Shown: in pieces, positions 17,371 to 27,069 of the stretch
Layout of the letters: the number at the start of each line of letters is the position of its first letter
How positions within the stretch are numbered: the stretch's first letter is position 1
Assembly: GCA_002421745.1 (NCBI GenBank)
Contig: DISC01000001.1
Span: 1-64,000 of the forward strand
DNA length: 64,000 nucleotides
Origin: Patescibacteria group bacterium UBA6220
GTDB taxonomy: Bacteria; Patescibacteriota; Minisyncoccia; Minisyncoccales; Minisyncoccaceae
Direction of reading: 5' to 3'
The notes under the pieces: generated by a model
Told to the model about the DNA's origin: nothing
Database searches by the model: none
What the model saw: the letters and a program-made list of their open reading frames with translations, nothing else
Position numbers and translations under genes: made by a program

Positions 17371-18195
17371 ATGAAAAAACGCAAATATTCAAATAAAAAA
17401 TCAAAAATTTTAAGAAAAAGAAGAAAAAAATCAGGATTTTTTTCTAAGTTTTATTTTCCTATAATCGGTGCTTTTTTATTTGCTACAGTTGCGCTTTTCG
17501 GATTATTTTATATGTCCTCTCAATTTGATATAAAAAATATAAAAGTTGGCGGAATGAATAATATTCCTGAAGAGGAATTAATAAAACTAATAAAAGAAAA
17601 ATTAACCTTATCTTATTCTATTTTTGATAAAGAAATAACTATTGAAAATTTTCTTTTGCCAAATTCAAAAAAAATAAGTTCTGTTTTGGATGGTTTTCCG
17701 CAAATTGAAAGCGTTGATGTAAAAAGGGACTTTAAGACAGGGACTATTTATTTTGAAATAAAAGAAAAAACTCCAACAGCTATTTGGATAGAAAATTTTT
17801 CTCAAAATAATAAGTGTTTTCTGATCGATGATAATGGCACCTTTATTGAAAATTGCGATAATGAAAATATAAAAGGATTGATTTTAATAGAAGAAAATAA
17901 AGATGTTTGCGAAAAAGACAAACAAAACAGAAAAGATATTCTTATTGCTGTTGAAAAAATATTAAAACAAGTCGCAAAATTAAATTTATCTGTAAGAAAT
18001 TTTTCAGTATTATCAATTGATAAATTAGTATTAAATTTAAATCAAGGGTGCGAAATATTTTTTAATCCCAAAGATGATTTAGATTGGGAATTAAAAAAAT
18101 TAGAAACTGTTTTAAAACAAGATAAGTATTCAAAAAATTTAAATAATTTAGAGTATATTGATGTCAGATTTGGCAATCAAGCTGTCATTAAGTAA
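17371..18195 (+). CDS. ftsQ: Cell division protein FtsQ/DivIB
   Basis: A 274-residue bitopic divisome protein. A highly basic cytoplasmic tail (residues 1-24) is followed by one membrane helix (~27-50), then a POTRA-like domain beginning at FDIKNIKVGGMNNIPEEELI and a beta domain (IYFEIKEKTPTAIWIENF, LIDDNGTFIENC). FtsQ links FtsB/FtsL with FtsK/FtsW. Two Cys pairs outside the membrane (around C152 and the CEKDKQ segment) could form disulphides. Last gene of the envelope operon. Confidence 0.85.
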   Translation: MKKRKYSNKKSKILRKRRKKSGFFSKFYFPIIGAFLFATVALFGLFYMSSQFDIKNIKVGGMNNIPEEELIKLIKEKLTLSYSIFDKEITIENFLLPNSKKISSVLDGFPQIESVDVKRDFKTGTIYFEIKEKTPTAIWIENFSQNNKCFLIDDNGTFIENCDNENIKGLILIEENKDVCEKDKQNRKDILIAVEKILKQVAKLNLSVRNFSVLSIDKLVLNLNQGCEIFFNPKDDLDWELKKLETVLKQDKYSKNLNNLEYIDVRFGNQAVIK

Positions 18196-18198
18196 CTA

Positions 18199-18227
18199 TT
18201 GACAAAACACTAGTTCTTTGTTATTAT
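18199..18227 (+). promoter_or_regulatory. Consensus promoter of the giant surface protein
   Basis: TTGACA (18199-18204), a 17-base spacer and TATTAT (18222-18227). The leader of ~35 bases is pure A/T with no Shine-Dalgarno site. Confidence 0.8.
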
Positions 18228-18266
18228 TCGCGTGCTTAAAATATATATAAAAAATATATAAAAACT

Positions 18267-21200
18267 ATGAATAACAGAAAATTAGTGGCCATTATCGTAA
18301 TATTCCTATCGTTCTTTGTTTTTTCAGCTAATTTTGCTTATGCTGAATCTCCTGTTTGTGGTAGTGCTACGGCTTGTTTTTGGAAAAATACAGCAGATAT
18401 AACAACCTCAAACTCAGGACTCTCTCCCTTTCCAGACAAGAAAATGTGTTCTCCTGGTATAGGTTTTAATCTAAAAACAATCAATGATGGGCTTACAATC
18501 ACTGGTTTTACATGGAATTGTATTTATGGTTCAATTATCTCCTGTTCTGCAGGCTATGCGCCTACGTCATCTTGTGGATCAACTCCAACATTGATTAATG
18601 GTGTTTGCGGATCAGACAATGGGCAGACTTTAAGTTCTGCGCCTACTAATTTATGTAATGCTGGCACAGCTTCTGCTTTAAGTGGCAATGGTCCTTGGTA
18701 TTGGTCTTGCGCTGGTAGTAATGGAGGCGCCACAGCTTATTGTTCTGCTCAGAAAACCGTGACACCAATTACTGGTCAATGCGGATCTTCTCAAGGTCAA
18801 ACATTTAATTCAACACCTACAAGTAATTTATGTAATCTTGGAACAGCTTCAACTGTTTCTCATAAAGGCGGTACTTATCAAGCTTGGATTTGGAATTGTA
18901 ATTCTACTGCTTGTTATGCTAATGCGCCTGCTCCAAATGGAAGTTTTAGTGTGAGTTATGATAGCAATTCAAAGAGTGCTACAATCTTGGTAAATGTTAC
19001 AGAAACCTCTGTTCGTCCAACAAAATTTGAAGTAAGATTTGGAGAAACACCCAGCTTGGGAGTTACTGATATTAAAAAATGGGTGGATGTGCCAACAGTT
19101 GGAAGCTATTCTGTAATAATGCCAAATCTTCAGTCTGGAAAAACTTATTATGCTTTTATTTCAATAGTTGCCGTTGGAGTATCTAAAGATCTTGGAACTA
19201 AAAGTTTTCAAACAGAAAATATTCCAGCTCCAATTAACGGTACTTGCGGATCAGACAATGGACAAACCTTAAGCACAACCCCAACTAATCTTTGTAGTTC
19301 AGGAACATCAGCTAGTTTTACTGGAAGTGGGCCTTGGTATTGGATTTGTGTTGGCTCTAACGGCGGAACAACAGCTAGTTGTTCAGCCAATAAAACAACT
19401 GCTCCTACAGTTGGTGCTTGTGGTTCTTCAAATGGAGCTGTTATAGCTAGTTTTATTAATAATTCAGCTGGCTTATGTTCAGTTGGGACTTCGTCGCTCA
19501 GTACAATTGTTAATGAGGGTAATGGAAAAACTCATTTTACCTGGACTTGTAGTGCTAGTGGTGGTACAGCTTCTTGTTCTTCTGTCTCTGCTTGTGGTTC
19601 TTCTGCTGGACAAACCTTTTCTAGTGTTCCAACTGTAAATCTTTGTAGTATTGGTACAGCTGTAAATATATCTACAAGTAATAAATATATGTGGGATTGT
19701 ATCACAGCTTATGGTTACCCAGCTATTAGTTGTACAGCTAATATTCAAACCGTTAATCCAGTGAATGGTGCTTGCGGATCAGACAATGGACAGACTTTAA
19801 GTTCTGCGCCTACTAATTTATGTAATGCTGGAACAGCTTCTGCTCTAAGCGGTAGTGGTCCTTGGTATTGGTCTTGCGCTGGTAGTAATGGAGGTGCTAC
19901 AGCTTATTGTTCTGCTCAAAAAGCAACTTCAACTTTTGCTTGTGGTTCTTCTGCTGGACAAACTTTTTCTAGTGTTCCAACTTCAAATCTTTGTTCTTTT
20001 GGAACAGCCTCAAGGGTATCTGTCCATGAAAATGAAACAGCTAGATTGTTTTGTACTAATCCCACAGGACAACAGCTTCCAGGAAATAGTTATGATAGAT
20101 GGTATTGGACTTGCGGAACATTAAATTGTTCAGCTGATAATCCTAATGATAATATTAGGGCAATGTTTAGTTCAACTGAGATGGTTTCTTATACAGGAAG
20201 CGCTTCTTCTCCTGATAGAGTAGAATTTTGGGCAGAAGCTACTTGTCCTAATTCAGGATCACAATTTGATTACAATGTTCCCTTAAATTATAATCTAACT
20301 TCTTGTACAAGCAGCGCTCCTTTGGGATCTCACGGAGGATGTTCTTGTTGTATAATGACAAAACTTGTTTTAACAAAAAAAGTAGCAAATGTTGTTAATG
20401 GTGCTTGTGGATCAGATAATGGACAAACTCTTAGCTTTACACCTACTAATTTATGTAATACGGGTACAGCTTCTGCTCTAAGTGGTAGCGGTCCTTGGTA
20501 TTGGTCTTGTGCTGGCAGTAATGGTGGAACTACAGCTTATTGTTCTGCTCAAAAAACATCTGTAATAGTCAATGGTGCTTGTGGGTCAGATAATGGACAA
20601 ACCTTAAGCACAACCCCAACTAATCTTTGTAGTTCGGGTACTTCTTTTGGAGTTTCTGGTTCTGGTCCTTGGTATTGGGCTTGTTATGGCTCTAATGGTG
20701 GAACTACAGCTTATTGTTCTGCTCAAAAAGCAGCCGTTATAGTTAATGGTGCTTGTGGTCCAGACAATAATCAATCCTTACCATCTGCTCCAACTAATTT
20801 ATGTAATACTGGTATAGCCTCAAGCGTCTCTGGTTCTGGTCCTTGGTATTGGGCTTGTTATGGCTCTAATGGTGGAACTACAGCTTATTGTTCTGCTCAA
20901 AAAGCAGCTGTAGCAATTAATGGTGTTTGCGGATCAGATAATGGTGCTTCTTTGTTTTCTGCTCCAACTAATTTATGTAATGCTGGAACAGCCTCTTCGC
21001 TAAGTGGCAGCGGTCCTTGGTATTGGTCTTGTGTTGGTAGTAATGGAGGCGCCACTGCTTATTGTTCAGCTAATTTAGCTCAAGCTCAAAATCCTGTTGT
21101 TTATGCAGGAGCAGCTAAGCAGGTGCAATCAGGTCAATCAATTAGTTTTAATGATGCAACAGCTAGCGATCCTAATGGATTTTATCCTTTAACTTACGCA

Positions 21201-24032
21201 TGGAGTTGTACTGGTGGAACTTTATCTAATAATAATGTTCTTAATCCTAGTTATTATGCGCCCAATGTTTCAGTTGATACAATTTATACTTGTAATCTAA
21301 TTGTTACAAATACACATAGCTTATCAGCTACCAGCTCTGTTAGTATTACTGTCTTAGGAAATAATACAAATAATCCACCCGTTGTTTATGCAGGAGCAGC
21401 TAAGCAGGTGCAATCAGGTCAGTCAATTAGTTTTAATGATGCAACAGCTAGCGATCCTAATGGATTTTATCCTTTAACTTACGCATGGAGTTGTACTGGT
21501 GGAACTTTATCTAGTTATAGTATTTTAAATCCAACATATTTTGCTCCTAATGTTAACAGCGACACTAATTATACTTGTACTTTAGTAGTAGCTGATTCGC
21601 ACAGTCTATCAGCTTCAAGTACAGTTAATGTTTTGGTAAGAAGTCAAAATAATAATCAACCGCCAACAGTATATGCTGGTTCTAATAAACAAGTTCAATC
21701 AGGTCAATCTGTTTATTTTAGTGATGCAACAGCTAGCGATCCCAATGGACGACCCTTAACTTATTCATGGAGTTGTACTGGTGGATCTTTGTCTAGTTAT
21801 AATATTTTACATCCAACATATTTTGCATATACTGGTGTAAATACTAATTATACGTGTACTTTACTTGTGTCTAATGGTTATACATCAGCTTCAAGTACGG
21901 TTAATGTTTTTGTAACAACAGCTAGCAATAATCAACCGCCAACAGTATATGCTGGTTCTGCTAAAAATATTCAAAGCGGACAAAGTATATATATGAATGC
22001 AACCGCTAATGACCCGAATGGATTATCTTTAACTTATTCATGGAGTTGTACTGGTGGAACTTTATCAAACTATAATACTTTAAATCCAAATTATATTGCC
22101 CCCTATGTTTCTTCAACTAGTTATTATACATGTACTTTAACGGCTTATAACACACAAGGCTTATCAGCTACTAGTTCAGTTTCAATTACAGTTAATGGAG
22201 GTTATAATTATAATCAATTGCCAGTAGTTTATGCTGGTCCAAACAAAACTATACAAAGCGGACAATCTGTAAAATTTGATTCTACTGCTTATGATCCTAA
22301 TGGTTCATATTTAACTTATTCATGGAGTTGTACTGGTGGAACTTTATCTAGTTATAGTATGTTGAGTCCAACTTTTTATGCTCCTTATGTTTCAAGTAAT
22401 ACTAATTATACTTGTACAATAAGAGCATATAATAATAGTGGTGGATCAAGCTCAAGTTCAGTTAATATTTTAGTAACAAGCGGAACTAGCTATAATAATC
22501 CTCCAACAGTTAATGCTGGTACAAATAAAGATCTTCAAAGCGGACAAAGCGTATATATGAACGCAACTGCTTATGATTACAATAGTTCATATTTAACTTA
22601 CACATGGAGTTGTACTGGCGGATCTTTATCAAGCTACAACACTTTAAATCCAAATTATACTGCTCCTTATGTTTCTTCAACTAATTATTATACTTGTAGC
22701 TTAACGGCTCGCAACACACAAGGTTTATCAGCTACTAGTTCAGTTTCAATTACAGTTAGACCAGGAAATGTAGTGATTAATGTTTCCAATCTTGATGTTG
22801 TTACCAATAAGCCAACTGACATTAGAACAACTTCAGCTATTTTAAACGGACGCCTTATCGGAGATTCTGGAGATTATGCTACAGTAAGTTTTAACTATGG
22901 CCGAGATAATAGAATGTCTTTAACAACTCCGTCAACTAGTTACAAAAGAGCCAATGATTATTTTTACAATTTAATCAGCGGATTAAAAAAAGGAAAAGCT
23001 TATTATTATAGAGCCGAAGCTTCAAATACTAGAGGCGAAAGAGTTTATGGTCAAACAGTAGCTTTTATTACAGCACCTGACGCACCATCATTTTTTAACG
23101 CCAGCTTAGCCCCTGATAGCGGAGTTAATCTTTATTGGACCACAGGTGAAGGTGCTTGTTACACTGTAATTACTAGAAAATTAAATTCTTATCCTGTTAC
23201 ATCAACTGATGGAGTGGTAGTTTATTTTGGAACAGGTATAAGTTATTTTGATGCTAGCGCTTACAACAATAGAAATTACTATTATCGAGCATGGTCAGTT
23301 GGTTGCGATCAAGGATTATATTCATGGTCTGATAGTGTTTATGCTAAAAAATATATTAATACTTATCGAGAATCAACAACAACTACTACAACAATTATTA
23401 AAGAAGTAGAGATACCATTAAGAACTCTTAGTCTACAAGTTACAGGCAAAAATCCAATTGTATGTGGAGTTGGGGTTAATACTAATAATATTCTTTCCGC
23501 AAATCCTGGAGATCAAATAGAGATAACTATAAAAGTTTCATCTGCTGATGGAAAATCTCTAGACAATGTAATGTTAACTAATGTTTTGCCAGTTAAGATA
23601 GATAGTGTTTCAGATGTTGCTATTGATGGAAAATTATATAGTGGTGATATTAATGGCACAATTCTTTTAGGTAAAATCTTAGCCAACCAAACTAAAACCA
23701 TAACCTTTAAGGTGAGAATCGGATCAAGTGATTTATTTCAAGAAAATACAACCTTATCTGATAACGTAGAAGTTAATGCTAAGGGTGTTGAAACTGTTAG
23801 AGGTTCAGTTGGAATTAATGTTGCTGGTCAGAAAGTAAAAAGTGATAGTATGGCAGGAATTAGTTTATTTACTGGTGGCTGGTGGATTCTTTTATGGTTT
23901 ATTATTGGATTAATTATTGGATTGATTATTTTCTTATTAATCTATTTGATTAATAAAAAGACACAAGAAAGAAGATCTATAAATCAAGCCAACGAATTGG
24001 AAAGAAGTAAATATTTTAACATTCAGCAATAA
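18267..24032 (+). CDS. Giant membrane-anchored repeat surface protein
   Basis: A 1921-residue exported protein. The Sec signal peptide is residues 1-26 (ending FAYAES). Residues ~30-940 hold about nine ~50-residue Cys-rich repeats built on C-G-S-x-N-G-Q, LC-x-x-G-T-A, GPWYW-x-C, GSNGG and YCSA. From ~940 to 1500 come six PKD-like Ig domains of ~90 residues (V-Y-A-G, Q-S-G-Q-S, TYSWSCTGG, LN-P-Y, YTC). Then a fibronectin-III-like region, a Thr run (STTTTTTIIKEVE), a DUF11-like domain (~1720-1850) and one membrane helix (~1873-1897) with a basic tail. The anchor implies display on the cell surface. The paired cysteines suggest disulphide-stabilised modules. Neighbouring repeats are nearly identical in DNA, so copy number probably varies. 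Ligand unknown. Confidence 0.85.
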   Translation: MNNRKLVAIIVIFLSFFVFSANFAYAESPVCGSATACFWKNTADITTSNSGLSPFPDKKMCSPGIGFNLKTINDGLTITGFTWNCIYGSIISCSAGYAPTSSCGSTPTLINGVCGSDNGQTLSSAPTNLCNAGTASALSGNGPWYWSCAGSNGGATAYCSAQKTVTPITGQCGSSQGQTFNSTPTSNLCNLGTASTVSHKGGTYQAWIWNCNSTACYANAPAPNGSFSVSYDSNSKSATILVNVTETSVRPTKFEVRFGETPSLGVTDIKKWVDVPTVGSYSVIMPNLQSGKTYYAFISIVAVGVSKDLGTKSFQTENIPAPINGTCGSDNGQTLSTTPTNLCSSGTSASFTGSGPWYWICVGSNGGTTASCSANKTTAPTVGACGSSNGAVIASFINNSAGLCSVGTSSLSTIVNEGNGKTHFTWTCSASGGTASCSSVSACGSSAGQTFSSVPTVNLCSIGTAVNISTSNKYMWDCITAYGYPAISCTANIQTVNPVNGACGSDNGQTLSSAPTNLCNAGTASALSGSGPWYWSCAGSNGGATAYCSAQKATSTFACGSSAGQTFSSVPTSNLCSFGTASRVSVHENETARLFCTNPTGQQLPGNSYDRWYWTCGTLNCSADNPNDNIRAMFSSTEMVSYTGSASSPDRVEFWAEATCPNSGSQFDYNVPLNYNLTSCTSSAPLGSHGGCSCCIMTKLVLTKKVANVVNGACGSDNGQTLSFTPTNLCNTGTASALSGSGPWYWSCAGSNGGTTAYCSAQKTSVIVNGACGSDNGQTLSTTPTNLCSSGTSFGVSGSGPWYWACYGSNGGTTAYCSAQKAAVIVNGACGPDNNQSLPSAPTNLCNTGIASSVSGSGPWYWACYGSNGGTTAYCSAQKAAVAINGVCGSDNGASLFSAPTNLCNAGTASSLSGSGPWYWSCVGSNGGATAYCSANLAQAQNPVVYAGAAKQVQSGQSISFNDATASDPNGFYPLTYAWSCTGGTLSNNNVLNPSYYAPNVSVDTIYTCNLIVTNTHSLSATSSVSITVLGNNTNNPPVVYAGAAKQVQSGQSISFNDATASDPNGFYPLTYAWSCTGGTLSSYSILNPTYFAPNVNSDTNYTCTLVVADSHSLSASSTVNVLVRSQNNNQPPTVYAGSNKQVQSGQSVYFSDATASDPNGRPLTYSWSCTGGSLSSYNILHPTYFAYTGVNTNYTCTLLVSNGYTSASSTVNVFVTTASNNQPPTVYAGSAKNIQSGQSIYMNATANDPNGLSLTYSWSCTGGTLSNYNTLNPNYIAPYVSSTSYYTCTLTAYNTQGLSATSSVSITVNGGYNYNQLPVVYAGPNKTIQSGQSVKFDSTAYDPNGSYLTYSWSCTGGTLSSYSMLSPTFYAPYVSSNTNYTCTIRAYNNSGGSSSSSVNILVTSGTSYNNPPTVNAGTNKDLQSGQSVYMNATAYDYNSSYLTYTWSCTGGSLSSYNTLNPNYTAPYVSSTNYYTCSLTARNTQGLSATSSVSITVRPGNVVINVSNLDVVTNKPTDIRTTSAILNGRLIGDSGDYATVSFNYGRDNRMSLTTPSTSYKRANDYFYNLISGLKKGKAYYYRAEASNTRGERVYGQTVAFITAPDAPSFFNASLAPDSGVNLYWTTGEGACYTVITRKLNSYPVTSTDGVVVYFGTGISYFDASAYNNRNYYYRAWSVGCDQGLYSWSDSVYAKKYINTYRESTTTTTTIIKEVEIPLRTLSLQVTGKNPIVCGVGVNTNNILSANPGDQIEITIKVSSADGKSLDNVMLTNVLPVKIDSVSDVAIDGKLYSGDINGTILLGKILANQTKTITFKVRIGSSDLFQENTTLSDNVEVNAKGVETVRGSVGINVAGQKVKSDSMAGISLFTGGWWILLWFIIGLIIGLIIFLLIYLINKKTQERRSINQANELERSKYFNIQQ
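21096..21513 (+). repeat. Near-identical 133-bp direct repeat inside the surface gene
   Basis: Bases 21096-21228 and 21381-21513 are the same by eye apart from one A/G difference, offset by 285 bases (one PKD-like domain, 95 residues). Identity at this level points to recent duplication or gene conversion. Confidence 0.85.
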
Positions 24033-24060
24033 TTGCATTTAATTAATTTCAATTATTAGT

Positions 24061-24109
24061 ATGCGATTAGCCATAAAGCCGCCCTCTTGGGCGGCTTTTT
24101 GATTCGCAT
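24061..24109 (+). terminator. Terminator after the giant surface gene
   Basis: A 9-bp GC-rich stem AAGCCGCCC / GGGCGGCTT (24076-24084 with 24089-24097), then a T run. Outer arms ATGCG and CGCAT (24061-24065, 24105-24109) can extend it. It stands between convergent genes and may act on both strands. Confidence 0.85.
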
Positions 24110-24129
24110 TAACTGAACAGTTTTTCTTG

Positions 24130-24201
24130 CCCGGTTAAATGATTTTAAATTACTAAATTTAAAATCGAGATTTTTGTAATAAAAAATCTAATTTAATCGG
24201 G
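24130..24201. repeat. Three-way-junction element, copy 1
   Basis: P1 pairs 24130-24140 with 24191-24201 (11 bp, one G-T). P2 pairs GATTTTAAATT (24141-24151) with AATTTAAAATC (24156-24166), loop ACTA. P3 pairs 24168-24175 with 24182-24189 (8 bp). The 3' arm of P1 lies inside the last codons of valS. P2 is identical in both arms to copy 2 at 56029-56174, and P1 shares the GTTAAAT/ATTTAA core. The pairings are read directly; whether it acts as DNA (small mobile element) or RNA is unknown. Confidence 0.65.
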
Positions 24202-26530
24202 TTACTTTTATTGCTTTAGCAATAAATTCTCCATACTTCTCAAGATCCACCTTGGTATTAAGCTTGTAGTCTTCTAATTCTGCTCCAAGAGATATTTGAT
24301 TTTCGGATTTGTATTTCCTAATTTCATTTATACTGGTAATAGCTTCATTAAAATCGCTAATATCCAAATCAAGTGAGCTTATTTTGTGCGGCCATTGAGA
24401 CAAATGAATAGTTGGTTCATTTGAGAAATATTGAAATATTTCTTCAGTAATAAAGGGGATTATGGGCGCGTATATTTTTAAAATATTAATAAATACTTTT
24501 CTTAGAATAGATTGAGCTGCATTTTTGCTTTTTTCATTTTCTCCATATAAACGATATTTTACAAATTCAATATAATAATCAGCAAATTTAGACATAAAAA
24601 AATCTTCAATTGCAGACTTAGCTTTGGCATATTGATAATCATCAAAATGTTGAGTTGTTTCAGCGATAGCTTTATTTAATTCTTCAACTATCCAAGCATC
24701 TGCGTGAGAATATTCTGTTTCGTTGTTTTCATCAAAATTTTCTCCAGTAGTTAAGATAAATTTAGCCACATTCCAAAGTTTGTTAGTGATTTGTTTTCCT
24801 TTTTTAATTTCAATCGGACTAAATCTTAAGTTTTGCCCCAAGCCAGCACCAGTTGCCCAATATCGAACAGCGTCAGCTCCATATTCTTCGATTAATTTAT
24901 CTGAGGGAACGTAATTTCCTAATCTTTTGCTGATTTTACGACCGTTTTCATCTAATCCGTGCCCAGAAACCATAATATTTTTAAATGGTATAGTGTCAAA
25001 ATTATAATATCCCTTAACAATAGAATAAAAATCCCAAGTTCTAATAATTTCGTGAGCATTGGGTCTTAAATCAACAGGAAACAAGTCTTCGCTATTGCCT
25101 AGTTCTCGTAAAAGAAAAGGTGTGCAAGACGAAGTGGCCCAAGTATCCATTACATCTGTTTCTGGATTTATTTTTGAACTTCCACATTTTGGACATTTAT
25201 TTGTTGGGGGATTTTGTTCAAACGGGTTAACTGGTAAATCTTTTTCTTCGGCCAAGATTATATTTCCGCAATCTACGCAAATCCAAAAAGGAAAAGGCAC
25301 TCCATAAAATCTTTGTCTGGAAACACACCAATCCCATTTTAATGAATTAACCCACAACTCATAACTATTAATCATATAATCTGGGTGCCATTTAATTTGA
25401 CGTCCCAATTCTAGCCATTTTTCTTTTAGATCAGCAATTTTAATAAACCATTGCTTGCTTTGGATTAATTCGGCTGGTGTATCGCATCGTTCGTGCACAT
25501 TTACTGCATGTTCCAAGTCTTCTTGTTTTATCAAAAGTCCTTTTTCTTTTAAATCTTTTAAAATTTGTTCACGAGCTTCTTTTATGGTCAAACCTTCGTA
25601 TTTTTCAGCCAAATTATTCAAGTGACCATCTTCAGTTAAAATATTTCTGGTTTCCAGATTATCTGTGCGCCATTTTTCCAAATCTTCTTGATCGCCCCAA
25701 GTGCATACCATCATTAGCCCTGTTCCAATTTCTTTTTCTACTTTTTCGCTACCTTTTATTATAACTTCATAATCCATTAAGGGAACAATAGCTTTTTGTC
25801 CAATCAATTTGTTAAATCTTTCGTCGCTAGGATTAACATATAAGGCAACGCAAGCTGGAATTAATTCTGGTCTAGTTGTGGCAATTAATAAATTTTGCCC
25901 ATCGCTAGAACAAAAATTAATATAATTCATTTTAGAAGCTTGAGTTTTGTCTTCTAGGTCAGATTGTGAAATCGCAGTTTGGCAAAAAGGACACCATAAA
26001 ATTGGTAATTCTTTTTTGTAGAGTGCTCCCTTTTTATATAAATCAATAATAGATTTTTGAGAAACCTTGGTGGCCATTGGCGCAATAGTACTATAGGTTT
26101 TTGACCAATCAACAGAAATACCCAGACTATTCCATAGGTTTTTATAGGTTTGGATTCCTTTTTCTGTTTCTTCTAAGCAAAGCTTAATAAATTCTGATCG
26201 AGTTGTTTTTGATTTATCAATATTATATTTTTTTTCTACAAATCTTTCGGTAGGCAAACCATTATCATCAAAACCCATTGGATAAAAAACATTATATCCG
26301 CGCATTCTTTTGTACCTAACAATAAACTCAGCTTGCGCATAAGACATTATGTGTCCAGCATGCAAGTGGTCGGCAGATACGTAAGGCGGGGGAGTATCAA
26401 CCACAAAAAGCTCGCCTTGATTTTGGCGATTAAATTCAAAGTATTTATTGCTTTCCCAAGCGTCTATCCATTTCTTTTCCGCTTCCTTAAAGTCATAGGA
26501 TTTTGGGAATTCATTTTCTGATTTATTCAT
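24188..26530 (-). CDS. valS: Valyl-tRNA synthetase
   Basis: A 780-residue class I synthetase. The HIGH motif appears as HAGHIMSY (residues ~57-64), followed by the ValRS-type GFDDNGLPTE. The editing domain contains ATTRPELIPACVAL. Cys pairs (WCPFC, CVDC and CPKC) suggest zinc knuckles. The KMSKS motif is GRKISKRLG, an I for M and R for S variant, and is followed by the Val-specific ATGAGLGQNLRFS. It ends after the anticodon-binding domain and lacks the long C-terminal coiled coil of E. coli ValRS, hence the short length. On its own strand TATAAG (26539-26544) stands 8 bases before the ATG, so it is probably leaderless. Its 3' end overlaps the junction element at 24130-24201. Confidence 0.92.
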   Translation of the reverse strand: MNKSENEFPKSYDFKEAEKKWIDAWESNKYFEFNRQNQGELFVVDTPPPYVSADHLHAGHIMSYAQAEFIVRYKRMRGYNVFYPMGFDDNGLPTERFVEKKYNIDKSKTTRSEFIKLCLEETEKGIQTYKNLWNSLGISVDWSKTYSTIAPMATKVSQKSIIDLYKKGALYKKELPILWCPFCQTAISQSDLEDKTQASKMNYINFCSSDGQNLLIATTRPELIPACVALYVNPSDERFNKLIGQKAIVPLMDYEVIIKGSEKVEKEIGTGLMMVCTWGDQEDLEKWRTDNLETRNILTEDGHLNNLAEKYEGLTIKEAREQILKDLKEKGLLIKQEDLEHAVNVHERCDTPAELIQSKQWFIKIADLKEKWLELGRQIKWHPDYMINSYELWVNSLKWDWCVSRQRFYGVPFPFWICVDCGNIILAEEKDLPVNPFEQNPPTNKCPKCGSSKINPETDVMDTWATSSCTPFLLRELGNSEDLFPVDLRPNAHEIIRTWDFYSIVKGYYNFDTIPFKNIMVSGHGLDENGRKISKRLGNYVPSDKLIEEYGADAVRYWATGAGLGQNLRFSPIEIKKGKQITNKLWNVAKFILTTGENFDENNETEYSHADAWIVEELNKAIAETTQHFDDYQYAKAKSAIEDFFMSKFADYYIEFVKYRLYGENEKSKNAAQSILRKVFINILKIYAPIIPFITEEIFQYFSNEPTIHLSQWPHKISSLDLDISDFNEAITSINEIRKYKSENQISLGAELEDYKLNTKVDLEKYGEFIAKAIKVTRLN

Positions 26531-26598
26531 GATTTTATCTTATACAATTTATGCATAAGAATCAAGAATCAAAAGTTTTGTTTATTTCTGTTTTTTAC

Positions 26599-26604
26599 TA
26601 TAAT
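26599..26604 (+). promoter_or_regulatory. -10 box before the pilin remnant
   Basis: TATAAT, followed ~30 bases later by AGAGGG, a possible Shine-Dalgarno site, and the ATG at 26645. The promoter of the broken pilin gene appears intact. Confidence 0.45.
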
Positions 26605-26746
26605 ATTTTTAATAAATAAAAAGAACGTCAGAGGGTGTTGAAAAATGAAAAATATCAAAAAAGTTTACCCGATGAAATTTATGCCATTAAATCGGGCTTT
26701 CACCCTCATTGAGCTTCTAGTCGTTATCGCTGTTGTCGGCATTTTG

Positions 26747-26771
26747 TGTTTGGAGGTCGAACTTCCAAACA
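26747..26771. repeat. GTTTGGAGG palindrome, copy 1
   Basis: A 10-bp stem with one G-T pair (26747-26756 with 26762-26771, loop TCGAA). A close relative with the same GTTTGGAGG arm and TCGA centre lies at 51204-51232 between xseA and xseB. Confidence 0.5.
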
Positions 26772-26788
26772 TTACCTCGGACACTAAA

Positions 26789-26817
26789 TTGACATTTATT
26801 TTCGAATACGATATTCA
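26789..26817 (+). promoter_or_regulatory. Promoter of the small membrane protein gene
   Basis: TTGACA (26789-26794), a 17-base spacer and TATTCA (26812-26817). A GAGG ribosome binding site stands ~10 bases before the ATG at 26851. Confidence 0.6.
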
Positions 26818-26850
26818 TTATATAGGCTCATTTGGCTTGAGGATATTATT

Positions 26851-27054
26851 ATGGTTGACGAAGATTTAAAGAAAGACATCAATAAAATAATAGTATTATC
26901 CGAATTTATCGTGTACCTTATGATTATTAGTAATCTGTCATTAATATTGTTGGTAGTAGGAGATTCTCGATTGTCTTTAATATTATTGATTGGTTGCTGT
27001 GTTGCATTTATTATTTTTCATATAAAATTCATAATGCATCACTTGATAAAATAA
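26851..27054 (+). CDS. Small two-helix membrane protein
   Basis: A 67-residue protein of unknown function. A short charged N-terminus (MVDEDLKKDINK) is followed by two predicted membrane helices separated by a GDSRLS turn, ending with a His/Lys tail. It has its own TTGACA promoter and ribosome binding site, and a terminator at 27070, so it is a free-standing unit. It overlaps the out-of-frame tail of the pilin remnant by 19 bases, which supports that tail being non-functional. Confidence 0.65.
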   Translation: MVDEDLKKDINKIIVLSEFIVYLMIISNLSLILLVVGDSRLSLILLIGCCVAFIIFHIKFIMHHLIK

Positions 27055-27069
27055 ATATTTTTTTAAATA

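Larger units (their letters stand above)
26645..26869 (+). pseudogene. Remnant of a type IV pilin gene (signal segment only)
   Basis: The first ~38 residues are a perfect class III pilin signal, NRAFTLIELLVVIAVVGIL, but after that the frame runs into a palindrome (26747-26771) and then through the promoter of the next gene, giving unrelated residues to 26869. DNA over the signal is close to the pilin gene at 551 (for example the shared 14-mer GAGCTTCTAGTCGT). It is read as a pilin gene whose body was deleted. The signal alone might still be made as a ~74-residue product. Alternative: a genuine very short pilin-like peptide. Confidence 0.65.

Noticed and set aside
18600..21080. Regular ~150-base repeats that might suggest a CRISPR array.
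   Set aside because: The repeats are translated in one open frame as Cys-rich protein modules, are too long, and there are no short unique spacers or cas genes.
26747..26771. Resemblance of the GTTTGGAGG palindromes to a tRNA T arm (G-TTCGA-C).
   Set aside because: The loop lacks the TTCRANN pattern and no acceptor, D or anticodon arm is present at either site.
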